Shown here: positions 1 to 7,673 of the stretch, one piece after another
Layout of the letters: each line of letters opens with the position of its first letter
Numbering within the stretch: the stretch's first letter is position 1
Assembly (NCBI GenBank): GCA_023432855.1
Contig: JAEZEZ010000131.1
Span: 1-10,865, forward strand
Length of the DNA stretch: 10,865 nt
From: Pseudomonadota bacterium
GTDB lineage: Bacteria > Pseudomonadota > Alphaproteobacteria > Caulobacterales > Caulobacteraceae
Direction: 5' to 3'
Notes under the pieces: generated by a model
Told to the model about the DNA's origin: nothing
The model's input: the letters and a program-made list of their open reading frames with translations, nothing else
Database searches by the model: none
Program-made: the position numbers and the translations under genes

Positions 1-182
1 GGCGAAGGCCTCGGCGAATTGGTGATTAGAACCACGGTCGTCCCTGCTGCACGCGCGTCGGCCAGCGCCTTGCAGGCATCCGGGAAGGCATCGACGCCAT
101 TGTGGACCACGCCCCAGACATCCGACAGAACCACGTCGTAACTGCCGGTAATCTCTGTGAGACTGCTGATGCGCTTGGCCAT
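1..182 (-). CDS. HAD-superfamily class IIA hydrolase (TIGR01459-like), N-terminal part
   Basis: Predicted phosphatase of the haloacid dehalogenase superfamily; substrate unknown. Only the first 60 codons are inside the window and the gene continues past position 1. The peptide begins MAKRISSLTEI and carries motif I as DVVLSDVWGVVHNG (residues about 16-29), where the first Asp of DVWGV is the expected nucleophile. It ends with LITNSPRPS, which matches motif II (the Ser/Thr region). The D-x-W-G-V-x-H-x-G form is typical of the TIGR01459 branch of class IIA HAD enzymes. The ATG at 182 is preceded by a GGGAAAAG ribosome site. The gene is divergent from groES across a 251-base gap. A weak possible promoter is TTGCAA (225-220) with ATATCG (202-197), 17 bases apart. 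The family call is firm; the biochemical role is not. Confidence 0.82.
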   Translation of the reverse strand, partial: MAKRISSLTEITGSYDVVLSDVWGVVHNGVDAFPDACKALADARAAGTTVVLITNSPRPS

Positions 183-313
183 GTCTTTTCCCGAACCGAT
201 ATCTGAACCGGCGCTGACATTGCAAAGCTGGTGCAGGATGGCAAGGATTTTCCTGCCTTCCAAGGACGTGGCAACATCGAACGGGATTGCTGGAAATTTC
301 GATCGAGCTCGTT

Positions 314-344
314 CTTGACTCTCATTCGAGCCGAGCTTATCTCG
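314..344 (+). promoter_or_regulatory. groESL promoter, heat-shock (RpoH-like) or housekeeping
   Basis: CTTGACT at 314-320 and CTTATCTCG at 336-344 fit the alphaproteobacterial heat-shock pattern (CTTG, then about 17-18 bases, then CYTAT-T--G, as I recall it). The same bases also read as a housekeeping promoter: TTGACT at 315-320, a 17-base spacer and TATCTC at 338-343. Transcription would start near 350, just before the CIRCE palindrome, giving an 84-base leader to groES. A GACTC (GANTC) methylation site at 317-321 overlaps the -35 element. The start site is inferred from spacing only. Confidence 0.65.
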
Positions 345-350
345 ACGCCA

Positions 351-379
351 GCTAGCACTCTCCTCTGCTGAGTGCTAGC
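351..379. promoter_or_regulatory. CIRCE operator (HrcA binding site)
   Basis: GCTAGCACTC (351-360), nine bases, then GAGTGCTAGC (370-379): a perfect 10-base inverted repeat. It matches the canonical CIRCE consensus TTAGCACTC-N9-GAGTGCTAA in 8 of 9 positions on each arm, with C replacing the second T. CIRCE is bound by the HrcA repressor, whose gene is not in the window. The site lies at the predicted start of the groESL transcript. In Caulobacter groESL, CIRCE/HrcA is known to control cell-cycle expression while sigma-32 drives heat induction. Confidence 0.96.
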
Positions 380-433
380 AACCAGATACGGGTCCGCAGA
401 CCTGTCCATGTCATTTGATCGAGGGATTAGACA

Positions 434-730
434 ATGGCAAGCACCAATTTCCGCCCCCTGCACGACCGCGTCGTCGTTCGTCGCGTCGAGTCTGAAGAAA
501 AGACCAAGGGTGGCATCATCATCCCGGACACCGCCAAGGAAAAGCCTGCCGAAGGTGAAGTCATCGCCGTTGGCCCTGGCGCCCGCGACGAAAGCGGCAA
601 GCAGGTCGCTCTCGACGTCAAGGTCGGCGACCGCGTCCTGTTCGGCAAGTGGTCCGGCACTGAAGTCAAGCTCGATGGCGTCGATCTCCTCATCATGAAG
701 GAATCCGACATCATGGGCGTCATCGGCTGA
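434..730 (+). CDS. groES: Co-chaperonin GroES (Hsp10)
   Basis: Heptameric lid of the GroEL folding chamber in the cytoplasm. It is 98 residues long, the usual size (E. coli 97). FRPLHDRVVVRR at the N-terminus is the classic GroES signature. The mobile loop that docks on GroEL is at about residues 17-35 (EEKTKGGIIIPDTAKEKP), and the C-terminus reads LLIMKESDIMGVIG. The ATG is preceded by GAGGGA at 421-426, seven bases upstream. The gene is first in a groES-groEL operon with a 60-base gap and no terminator between, so both should be co-transcribed from the promoter at 314-344 under CIRCE control. Confidence 0.98.
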   Translation: MASTNFRPLHDRVVVRRVESEEKTKGGIIIPDTAKEKPAEGEVIAVGPGARDESGKQVALDVKVGDRVLFGKWSGTEVKLDGVDLLIMKESDIMGVIG

Positions 731-790
731 TCTTACAGCCTCTCGCCCATCCCGAAATCACGCTGACACCCCTTTTCAGGAGTTCTCAAA

Positions 791-2440
<1,650 letters not shown>

Positions 2441-2468
2441 GTCCGACGCTCAGTCGTACGAGTACGGG

Positions 2469-2498
2469 AAGGGCGGGTCCGCAAGGGCCCGCCCTTTT
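2469..2498 (+). terminator. Rho-independent terminator of groESL
   Basis: The arm AAGGGCGGGTCC (2469-2480) pairs with GGGCCCGCCCTT (2485-2496), with one G-T pair. They are closed by a GCAA tetraloop (GNRA type) at 2481-2484 and followed by TT, giving a TTTT run at 2495-2498. It begins 28 bases after the groEL stop. Confidence 0.9.
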
Positions 2499-2516
2499 CG
2501 CATCCCCCCCTCGTCA

Positions 2517-2535
2517 CCCCGGCCTCGTGCCGGGG
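2517..2535. repeat. REP-like intergenic palindrome
   Basis: CCCCGGC (2517-2523), loop CTCGT, then GCCGGGG (2529-2535), flanked by CGTCA and CCCATGG. Sequences of this kind (CGTCA, a C-rich arm, a short loop, a G-rich arm, CCATG) recur between genes in many alphaproteobacterial genomes. Only one copy is in the window, so its repeat status rests on resemblance. Confidence 0.5.
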
Positions 2536-2629
2536 CCCATGGCGCCGCTGTACATCTCTCGGAAGGGACGCGCTGCGAGGCCGCGGCCGCTCTGCGGTCG
2601 CTCCGCGAGCCTTGACACGCCTCATCCCC

Positions 2630-2671
2630 GGAGCACCCTCGCCGCAAGAGAAGAAGGGAGCACCCTGCCGC
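2630..2671 (+). repeat. Short direct repeat upstream of the 2700 gene
   Basis: GGAGCACCCT followed by (C)GCCGC occurs at 2630-2645 and again at 2657-2671, offset by 27 bases and differing by one inserted C. It lies 30-70 bases before the next start codon, just downstream of the -35-like CTTGACA. It may be an operator, a duplicated promoter fragment or chance in GC-rich sequence. Confidence 0.45.
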
Positions 2672-2699
2672 GGCCGGCGGCCGGCGGCAGCACAGGGAC

Positions 2700-2999
2700 A
2701 TGCCTCGCACGCGCATCATGTACATCGAGAACAAGTCCGGCGGCCTGGCGAACGCCGGGCGCATCGGTCGCGTCACCTTCTCGAAGAGCGGTCGCACGCT
2801 TCGATATGCTGGACGCGAGTTCCAGAGCCTGGGTGGGCGAGGCTTCAAAGCCAACTACTTCGACATTGAGACCAGGGAGGAGTTCTGGATTTCCGGCCCG
2901 CGCCGGGACGGCGCCGACGGCCTCTATGGTCGGTATACCCAGGCCGAAGACGTGGACGAGGATGTCGCTGAAATCTACTGGCGCGACATCCGCCGCTGA
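2700..2999 (+). CDS. Small conserved protein of unknown function, 99 residues
   Basis: Product begins MPRTRIMYIENKSGG. It is a basic N-terminal half rich in beta-type sequence (RIGRVTFSKSGRTLRYAG) followed by FKANYFDIETREEFWISGP (about 49-67), which looks like a compact beta domain, and an acidic tail (EDVDEDVAEIYW). There is no signal peptide or membrane segment. I recognise the pattern as a small conserved bacterial family of unknown function; from memory, relatives have sometimes been auto-labelled 1-deoxy-D-xylulose-5-phosphate synthase, impossible at this length. The start is uncertain: ATG 2700 has AGGGA only two bases upstream, while ATG 2718 (MYIENK) lacks a good site. The terminator at 3160-3185 may end its transcript. 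Confidence 0.75.
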   Translation: MPRTRIMYIENKSGGLANAGRIGRVTFSKSGRTLRYAGREFQSLGGRGFKANYFDIETREEFWISGPRRDGADGLYGRYTQAEDVDEDVAEIYWRDIRR

Positions 3000-3007
3000 C
3001 CCGATAG

Positions 3008-3085
3008 CCCTTCTCCCTTGGGAGAAGGGAGGCTCACGCACCGGAGCAGCGAAGCTGCGGAGGTACTTGCGTGAGGGATGAGGGG
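3008..3085 (+). repeat. Intergenic hairpin repeat, copy 1
   Basis: Starts with CCCTTCTCCC (3008-3017), TT, GGGAGAAGGG (3020-3029), a 10-base stem. A second hairpin follows: CTCACGCA (3033-3040) pairs with TGCGTGAG (3068-3075), enclosing an inner stem GCAGC-GAA-GCTGC (3046-3058). It ends GGATGAGGGG. The same layout recurs inverted at 3111-3180. It begins nine bases after the stop codon of the 2700 gene. Such C-rich/G-rich double hairpins are a known type of interspersed intergenic repeat in proteobacteria. Confidence 0.75.
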
Positions 3086-3110
3086 TGCGCCCTGTCCGGC
3101 AATCGCACTA

Positions 3111-3180
3111 CCCCCTCACCCTTGCGCGCGGACCTGCGCTTCGCTCCGGTGCGCGCAAGCCCTCTCCCGGTGGGAGAGGG
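3111..3180 (-). repeat. Intergenic hairpin repeat, copy 2 (inverted)
   Basis: Read on the minus strand it has the same order as copy 1: CCCTCTCCC-ACC-GGGAGAGGG, a long stem (CTTGCGCGC at 3121-3129 with GCGCGCAAG at 3151-3159), a GCACCGGAGCGAAGC core close to the matching core of copy 1, and a GGGTGAGGGGG tail. The arms differ from copy 1 but the changes are compensatory (both strands of each stem changed), which indicates selection or mechanism for the folded form. The outer hairpin is used as a terminator (3160-3185). Confidence 0.75.
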
Positions 3181-3185
3181 TTTTT
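3160..3185 (+). terminator. Terminator formed by the outer hairpin of repeat copy 2
   Basis: CCCTCTCCC (3160-3168), loop GGT, GGGAGAGGG (3172-3180), then TTTTT (3181-3185): a nine-base perfect stem with a T run. It would stop rightward transcripts from the 2700 gene before they run antisense into the XRE gene. The T run overlaps the TAA stop (3184-3186) of that converging gene. Confidence 0.8.
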
Positions 3186-3408
3186 ATCGCTCCCACTGGA
3201 ACACCTCGCCCAGATCCTTGCCGAACACCTCCGCGATGCGGAAGGCGGCTTCCAGGGATGGCGAGTATTTGCCGGCTTCGATGGCGGCGATGGTCTGGCG
3301 GGTGACGCCGATCTTCTCGCCCAGTTCGGCCTGGCTCATCTCGCCGGCGAGGAAGCGCAGGGTGCGGATCTGGTTGGTGATGCGGCCGGCCGGCGGCTTG
3401 CCGCCCAT
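3184..3408 (-). CDS. Small XRE/HTH_3-family transcriptional regulator
   Basis: A 74-residue protein that is almost wholly one helix-turn-helix domain. Helices span about residues 11-70: NQIRTLRFLAGEMSQAELGE, then the turn and recognition helix VTRQTIAAIEAGKYSP (35-50) and SLEAAFRIAEVFGKDLGEVF. It has no ligand or dimerisation domain, as in the short YozG-like XRE proteins. Its ATG overlaps the stop of the upstream membrane-protein gene by one base (TGATG), so translation is probably coupled. A start at a later codon near TNQIRTL would also fit relatives, because MGGKPPAGRI looks non-conserved. It probably regulates its own operon and perhaps the neighbouring membrane protein's target process. 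Confidence 0.9.
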   Translation of the reverse strand: MGGKPPAGRITNQIRTLRFLAGEMSQAELGEKIGVTRQTIAAIEAGKYSPSLEAAFRIAEVFGKDLGEVFQWER

Positions 3409-3833
3409 CAGGCCGCGCTCCGCCGGTAGCCGATGACGCCGGTGAAGCAGCGCACGACCTCGGCGATGACCACGGCGGCGATGGCGTCGTTGACGATATC
3501 CCAGCCCTGGCTGACGAACGGCTTGTAGCCGCCGACGTAGAGCGTCAGGCCCATGAGCACGTAGTAGGCCACCTGGCTGGAGCGGCGCTCGATGGCCAGG
3601 TCGCGCTCATCGGCCGGCAGGCGCGCCTCGCGGCCCGAGCGCATGCGCAGCACCAGATGGCCCATCCCCAGCAGCAGGCCGTAGCCGATCGCGGTGACCG
3701 CATAGGTCGCCATCAGCGGCAGGTTGGGCACCTCGTTCCCCGGCGGCGATATCGCCGTCCAGGCGAAGTACGGTCCGAAGCTGAGCCCCATGGCCAGCAG
3801 CGACAGCCATGCGACTTTTTCCCGATAGGCCAT
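3408..3833 (-). CDS. Four-helix inner-membrane protein of unknown function (DUF2178-like)
   Basis: A 141-residue protein starting MAYREKVAWLSLLAMG. Four hydrophobic stretches are visible at about residues 7-29, 40-62, 87-102 and 114-133. A charged cytoplasmic-type loop (LPADERDLAIERRSSQ, 72-87) separates the second and third. The frame is open back to 3965, but ATG 3833 has an excellent GGAGGGG ribosome site at 3838-3844 and begins the hydrophobic protein directly, while the 44 upstream residues look non-coding. A DERD loop beside a short XRE regulator recalls the DUF2178 membrane proteins of Gram-positive bacteria; that link is from memory and tentative. It forms an operon with the regulator gene (one-base overlap). 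Role unknown. Confidence 0.85.
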   Translation of the reverse strand: MAYREKVAWLSLLAMGLSFGPYFAWTAISPPGNEVPNLPLMATYAVTAIGYGLLLGMGHLVLRMRSGREARLPADERDLAIERRSSQVAYYVLMGLTLYVGGYKPFVSQGWDIVNDAIAAVVIAEVVRCFTGVIGYRRSAA

Positions 3834-3861
3834 GATCCCCTCCAAGGTTCGATATGATTTG

Positions 3862-3893
3862 CATCGTGTAAAAGAAACATAACATCGTGTCAA
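3862..3893 (-). promoter_or_regulatory. Promoter and candidate operator of the membrane-protein/XRE operon
   Basis: On the minus strand a perfect TTGACA (3893-3888) is followed after 17 bases by TACACG (3870-3865), a weak -10. The word CATCGTGT occurs twice as a direct repeat (3862-3869 and 3883-3890), 21 bases or two helical turns apart, overlapping the -10 and -35. A partial third copy, ATCGTG, lies at 3893-3898. This fits autoregulation by the XRE protein, but binding is inferred. Confidence 0.5.
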
Positions 3894-3898
3894 TCGTG

Positions 3899-4157
3899 AC
3901 CAACACGGGGGAGTCGCCGCTTTCGCAGGCCGGGGGCGCTCCGGGCCTTCCGAAAAGAGCCGCACGGGGGCCCCACGACGATTTTTCCACAGCCTGTGGC
4001 TTTCACTCCCCGGCGCCCGGGGAGGGACGGCCGCGACCGGAAAACGTCAGGACAATCAACGACGCTGTGCGCACGCCCGGCGCCGGCATGCTTGACTGTT
4101 TGCATCCGTGAAGCCGGGTAACGGGCAGTTGCCCATGGCCAAGCTTGGGAGGGCCGG
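3899..4157. other. Divergent intergenic region with two palindromes; weak bphO promoter
   Basis: No convincing gene. It holds CCACAG-C-CTGTGG (3987-3999), preceded by a T run (3982-3986), and the perfect hairpin CTCCCCGG-CGC-CCGGGGAG (4006-4024). Neither is followed by a T run in either direction, except that the first follows one, so they do not read as normal terminators. A GAGTC (GANTC) site is at 3911-3915. For bphO, CTTGACT (4091-4097) is a good -35, but the -10 zone (about 4115-4121, CGGGTAA) is poor. A small hairpin GGGCA-GT-TGCCC lies at 4123-4134. Confidence 0.5.
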
Positions 4158-4748
4158 GTGCGCGTGTTACGCGAACCCATGACCCCCACGCCTGTGCTCG
4201 ATCTTATCCGCCGCGAGACGGCGCCGCTCCATGAGCGGCTCGAGACGCGACTGGACATGCTGAACCGCCTCGCCGACCCCGCCGGCCGCCGCCGCGTCAT
4301 GTTGCGGTTCTGGGGCCTCTACGCCGGGATCGAGGATCGCCTGGGCGAACTGCTGGGCCGGCTGGAGGGGCTGGACTTCGACCTGCGCCGCAAGACGCCG
4401 GTGCTGGAGCGCGACCTGGCCGAGCTGAGCGTGCGCCCCGGCGAAACCGACCGCATGCCTGCGCCGGCGCTGGCCTGTACTTTCGAGGCATTGGGCCTGC
4501 AGTACGTGCTCGAGGGCTCGACCCTGGGCGGCCGGGTGATCCGCAAGGACGCCGAGCGACGCGGCCTGTCGATGCAGGGGCTCGCCTTCTTCGACGTTTA
4601 TGGCTCCGAGACGGGCGTCCGCTGGCGACAGTTCCGCGAGGTGCTCGAACGGGGCGGGGCGCAGGGCGCCGACAGGGCCGCCTCCGGGGCGCGGCGCGGC
4701 TTCGAAATGGTCGAGCACTGGCTCATCGACGGGAGGGCCCCGGCATGA
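4158..4748 (+). CDS. bphO: Biliverdin-producing heme oxygenase (BphO type)
   Basis: Opens heme to biliverdin, CO and iron, supplying the chromophore for the phytochrome encoded next. It is 196 residues, the normal length for bacterial heme oxygenases. The proximal heme ligand is most likely His25 in RRETAPLHERLE. The distal-helix glycine motif is EGSTLGGRVI (119-128), typical of the family (GSxLGG). The likely start is GTG 4158, which has GGGAGG at 4147-4152 five bases upstream. ATG 4179 (MTPTPVLDLI) is an alternative with no clear ribosome site. The TGA stop overlaps the ATG of bphP (ATGA), so the two are translationally coupled. A bphO-bphP pair is a well-known arrangement. Confidence 0.93.
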   Translation: MRVLREPMTPTPVLDLIRRETAPLHERLETRLDMLNRLADPAGRRRVMLRFWGLYAGIEDRLGELLGRLEGLDFDLRRKTPVLERDLAELSVRPGETDRMPAPALACTFEALGLQYVLEGSTLGGRVIRKDAERRGLSMQGLAFFDVYGSETGVRWRQFREVLERGGAQGADRAASGARRGFEMVEHWLIDGRAPA

Positions 4749-6889
4749 GCGGCGCCGTGATCGACATGGTCGGCGATGGCGACGGGCTGGACCTGCGCGC
4801 CTGTGATCGCGAGCCGATCCACATTCCCGGCGCGATCCAGCCGCACGGCGCGCTGCTCGGCGTCGACGGCGAGGGCGTGATCCGCGCCGCGTCCGGTCGA
4901 ACCGGGGACTTCTTCGGCGCGGAGCCGGGCGACCTCCTGGGCAGGCCGCTGACGGACATCTTCCGCGAGCCGCTTCCGGGCGCGGCCGGCTTCGCCGGCA
5001 CGGTGCGGACCCAGGATGGCCGCGACCTCGACCTGACCCGGCACGCGGCCGGCGAACTGGAACTGCTGGAGTTCGAGCCGCTCGCCCAGGCGCCGCTCAC
5101 CGGCGTCGCGCTGCTGCAGGCGCTGGAGACCGCCACCAGCGCGCTCGACTCCGCCGACAGCGTCGACGCCCTGTGCGAGCGCGCGGCCGGCGCGTTCCGG
5201 CGGCTGACCGGCTTCGACCGGGTGATGATCTATCGCTTCCTCGAAGGCGGCGCCGGCCGGGTGGTGGGCGAGTCCAAGCAGCCGAACCTGCACGCCTTCC
5301 TGAACCACCACTTCCCCGCCTCGGACATTCCGCAGCAGGCGCGCGCGCTGTACCTGCGCAACCTGACGCGCATCATTCCGGATTCCGCCTACGAACCGGC
5401 CCCCATCCTGGCCCAGGGGATAGAGCCCTCGGCCATCGACCTGTCCGACAGCGTCCTGCGCAGCGTTTCGCCCATCCACCTGGAGTACCTCCAGAACATG
5501 GGCGTGGCGGCGTCGGCGTCGGTCTCGATCGTGGTGGACGGCGCCCTTTGGGGCCTGGCGGCCTTGCACAACATGACGCCGCGCCTCCTGCCCAACGAGG
5601 CGCGGGCCGTCTGCCGCATGCTGGCGGGCGTGCTGGCCCGGCGGCTCAAGCATTTCGCCGACGTCGAGGCCCACGCCGAACGGACGCGCCTGATGGGCGT
5701 GCGCGAGGCCATGCTCGCCGATCTGGCCAGGCGGGGCGACGGCGTCGACGGCCTCGGCGACCACCTGCTGGACCTCATTGACGCCACGGCGGCGGACGGC
5801 GTCGCCCTGTGCCTCGGCGACCGCGTGCTCACCGCCGGCTCGACGCCGCCTCCCCGTGCGATCCCGGCGCTCAGGGACTTCGCGCTCGATCAGGCGGGCG
5901 AGGGGGTCTGGGCGACGGACCGGCTGGGCGAGGTCCATGAGCCGGCGCTGGCCTGGAGCGAGGCGGCCTCGGGGCTGCTGGTCGCGCCGCTTCCCGGGAC
6001 GTCCGGCGAACGCTCGGCGCTGATCTGGTTCCGGGCCGAGCAGATCGAAACGGTCCGCTGGGCCGGCGACCCCCACAAGGCCGTGGAGCACACGCCGGGC
6101 GCCCGGCTCAACCCGCGCACCTCGTTCGAGGAATGGAAGCAGACGGTCCGCGGGCGCTCCGCCCGCTGGACGCCGATGGAAATCGAGGCGGCGGGACGCC
6201 TCGGCCAGGAGATCGGCGACCTTGGGCGCAGCCGCGACCTGCATCGCACGGCCGAGGAACTGGCGGCGCAGGTGGCGCAACGTGACGAGCAGCTTGCCCA
6301 GAAGGACTACCTGCTCAAGGAAGTGAACCACCGGATCCAGAACAATCTGCAGCTGGTGGCCAGCTTCCTGTCCCTGCAGAGGCGCGAGACCCAGGACGAG
6401 GGGGCCCGAGCCCACCTCGACGAGGCGATGCGGCGGATGCGGGCCGTCGGGCTGGTGCATCGGCGGCTCTACCACTCCGACGTGGTCGAGTCGGTGGACA
6501 TGGACCGCTACCTGGAAGAGCTGATCGCGGAGCTCAGGACGTCGCTGGGGCCGGAGTGGGGCGACCTGCTCAAGCTCGAGGCGGTCCCCGTGCAGATGGC
6601 CACCGACCGCGCCGTGGCGGTCGGGCTGGTGCTGACGGAACTGGTGATCAACGTGGCGAAGTACGCCTACGAAGGGCGGCCGGGGCCTCTGCATGTCGGC
6701 CTGACCAGCGCGGGCCGCGAGATGGTCCTGACCGTCAGCGACCAGGGGCGCGGCCGGCCCGAGGGCGGGTCCCGGGAAGGCTTCGGCACCCGCATGATGA
6801 AGGCCCTGGTGGCGCAGATCGGCGGCAGCCTGGCCTATGTCGACGCCAACCCCGGCGCCCGTGCGGTGATGACCGCGCCGCTGGTCTAG
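4745..6889 (+). CDS. bphP: Bacteriophytochrome sensor histidine kinase (PAS-GAF-PHY-HisKA_2)
   Basis: Red/far-red light sensor kinase of 714 residues, full length. The biliverdin-binding cysteine is Cys20 (RACDREPIHIPGAIQPHG). PAS covers about 20-120 and GAF about 130-305, with the PASDIPQQAR motif (191-200, Asp195), SPIHLEYLQNMG (242-253) and LHN (274-276). PHY covers about 315-495, with the tongue residues RWAGDP (438-443) and PRTSF (457-461). After a coiled linker comes the kinase: EVNHRIQNNLQL with phospho-acceptor His529, N-box ELVINVAKYAY (632-642), SDQGRG (665-670) and GFGTRMM (679-685). The H-box is the HisKA_2/HWE-like class, so partners may include stress-type response regulators. 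No receiver domain or response regulator is adjacent. It overlaps bphO by four bases. Confidence 0.97.
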   Translation: MSGAVIDMVGDGDGLDLRACDREPIHIPGAIQPHGALLGVDGEGVIRAASGRTGDFFGAEPGDLLGRPLTDIFREPLPGAAGFAGTVRTQDGRDLDLTRHAAGELELLEFEPLAQAPLTGVALLQALETATSALDSADSVDALCERAAGAFRRLTGFDRVMIYRFLEGGAGRVVGESKQPNLHAFLNHHFPASDIPQQARALYLRNLTRIIPDSAYEPAPILAQGIEPSAIDLSDSVLRSVSPIHLEYLQNMGVAASASVSIVVDGALWGLAALHNMTPRLLPNEARAVCRMLAGVLARRLKHFADVEAHAERTRLMGVREAMLADLARRGDGVDGLGDHLLDLIDATAADGVALCLGDRVLTAGSTPPPRAIPALRDFALDQAGEGVWATDRLGEVHEPALAWSEAASGLLVAPLPGTSGERSALIWFRAEQIETVRWAGDPHKAVEHTPGARLNPRTSFEEWKQTVRGRSARWTPMEIEAAGRLGQEIGDLGRSRDLHRTAEELAAQVAQRDEQLAQKDYLLKEVNHRIQNNLQLVASFLSLQRRETQDEGARAHLDEAMRRMRAVGLVHRRLYHSDVVESVDMDRYLEELIAELRTSLGPEWGDLLKLEAVPVQMATDRAVAVGLVLTELVINVAKYAYEGRPGPLHVGLTSAGREMVLTVSDQGRGRPEGGSREGFGTRMMKALVAQIGGSLAYVDANPGARAVMTAPLV

Positions 6890-7668
6890 GCGCCGCCCGT
6901 CGCCTTCCAGGCGACATAGGCCGCCACCACCAGGATGAGCCCGGCGAAGAGGCCGCGGCCGAGTTTCGCCCGCTCGCCCAGCGCCCTGGCGATGGGCAGG
7001 CCGGCGAGCGTGCCCGCGGCGCCGCCGAGCACCAGCGCCAGCACGAGCCGCCAGTCGACAAGGCCCGACACGGCGTAGTTCGCCGACGTCGCCGCGCCGA
7101 AGATCGCGACGCTGAGCAGGGACGAGGCCTGGGCGTGGGCGAGGGTCAGCGCCGCGGCGGCCATCAGGCCGGGGACGATGAGGAAGCCGCCGCCGATGCC
7201 GAAGAAGCCCGCGGCGAAACCCGCCGCCAGGCCCATGGGCGCCAGCCTCAGCAGCAGGCGGCGGTCCAGCCGGACCTCCGGATTGCCGGCGCTGCGCTGA
7301 GGCCGCAGCATGGATATGGCGATCGCCGCCATGGCCATGGCGAAGAAGAGAAGCAGCCGCTGGCCGTCGACCTGCTTGGCGATCGACGAGCCGATCAGGG
7401 ATCCGGCGAGGCCGGCGCCCGCGAACACCGCCGCGCAGCGCCACTTCACCCGTCCCGCCCGGGCGTGCCCGGCCAGGCCCGCGAGCGCATTGGCGGCGAC
7501 GCCGGCCGCAGAGGTGCCGATAGCCTCGTGCGGGTCGCGCACGCCGACCACGTAGAGCAGCAGGGGGGCGGCCAGCACAGAGCCGCCGCCCCCGAACACC
7601 GCCAGGAACAGCCCGACCACGGCGCCGCTGAGCATGGCGAGGCCGAAGCTGATCAGCTGCGGATCCAT
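6886..7668 (-). CDS. TauE/SafE-family sulfite (sulfur anion) exporter
   Basis: Membrane transporter of 260 residues, expected to export sulfite. It shows the two related halves of the family, each opening with a glycine-rich motif: AVFGGGGSVLAAPLLLYVVG near the N-terminus and GFFGIGGGFLIVPGLMAAA in the second half. About eight hydrophobic helices can be counted. Start ATG 7668 (MDPQLISFGLAML) lies five bases after the rhodanese stop. The frame is open further upstream, but only across the rhodanese gene. Its ribosome site is weak (AGGCGG). Being last in the bigR-rhodanese-tauE operon points to removal of sulfite made by persulfide oxidation. Its stop shares a CTAG with that of bphP. Confidence 0.93.
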   Translation of the reverse strand: MDPQLISFGLAMLSGAVVGLFLAVFGGGGSVLAAPLLLYVVGVRDPHEAIGTSAAGVAANALAGLAGHARAGRVKWRCAAVFAGAGLAGSLIGSSIAKQVDGQRLLLFFAMAMAAIAISMLRPQRSAGNPEVRLDRRLLLRLAPMGLAAGFAAGFFGIGGGFLIVPGLMAAAALTLAHAQASSLLSVAIFGAATSANYAVSGLVDWRLVLALVLGGAAGTLAGLPIARALGERAKLGRGLFAGLILVVAAYVAWKATGGA

Positions 7669-7673
7669 AGCGC

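Larger units (their letters stand above)
2499..2699. other. Intergenic region with short palindromes and a direct repeat; no gene seen
   Basis: A 201-base spacer between the groEL terminator and the next gene. It contains a hairpin at 2517-2535, GC-rich palindromic words such as GGCCGCGGCC, and a 15-16-base direct repeat at 2630-2671. A perfect -35-like CTTGACA is at 2611-2617, but 17 bases downstream there is only ACCCTC, so a promoter for the 2700 gene is possible but not convincing. Open frames across this stretch lack recognisable protein content and ribosome sites. Confidence 0.6.

Noticed and set aside
3834..3965. N-terminal extension of the four-helix membrane protein to ATG 3965
   Set aside because: It would cover the promoter and repeats at 3862-3893, is unlike a membrane-protein N-terminus, and ATG 3833 has a much better GGAGGGG ribosome site.
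3983..3991. TTTTCCACA as a DnaA box and possible replication origin
   Set aside because: Only one near-match with one mismatch and no AT-rich unwinding region or further boxes.
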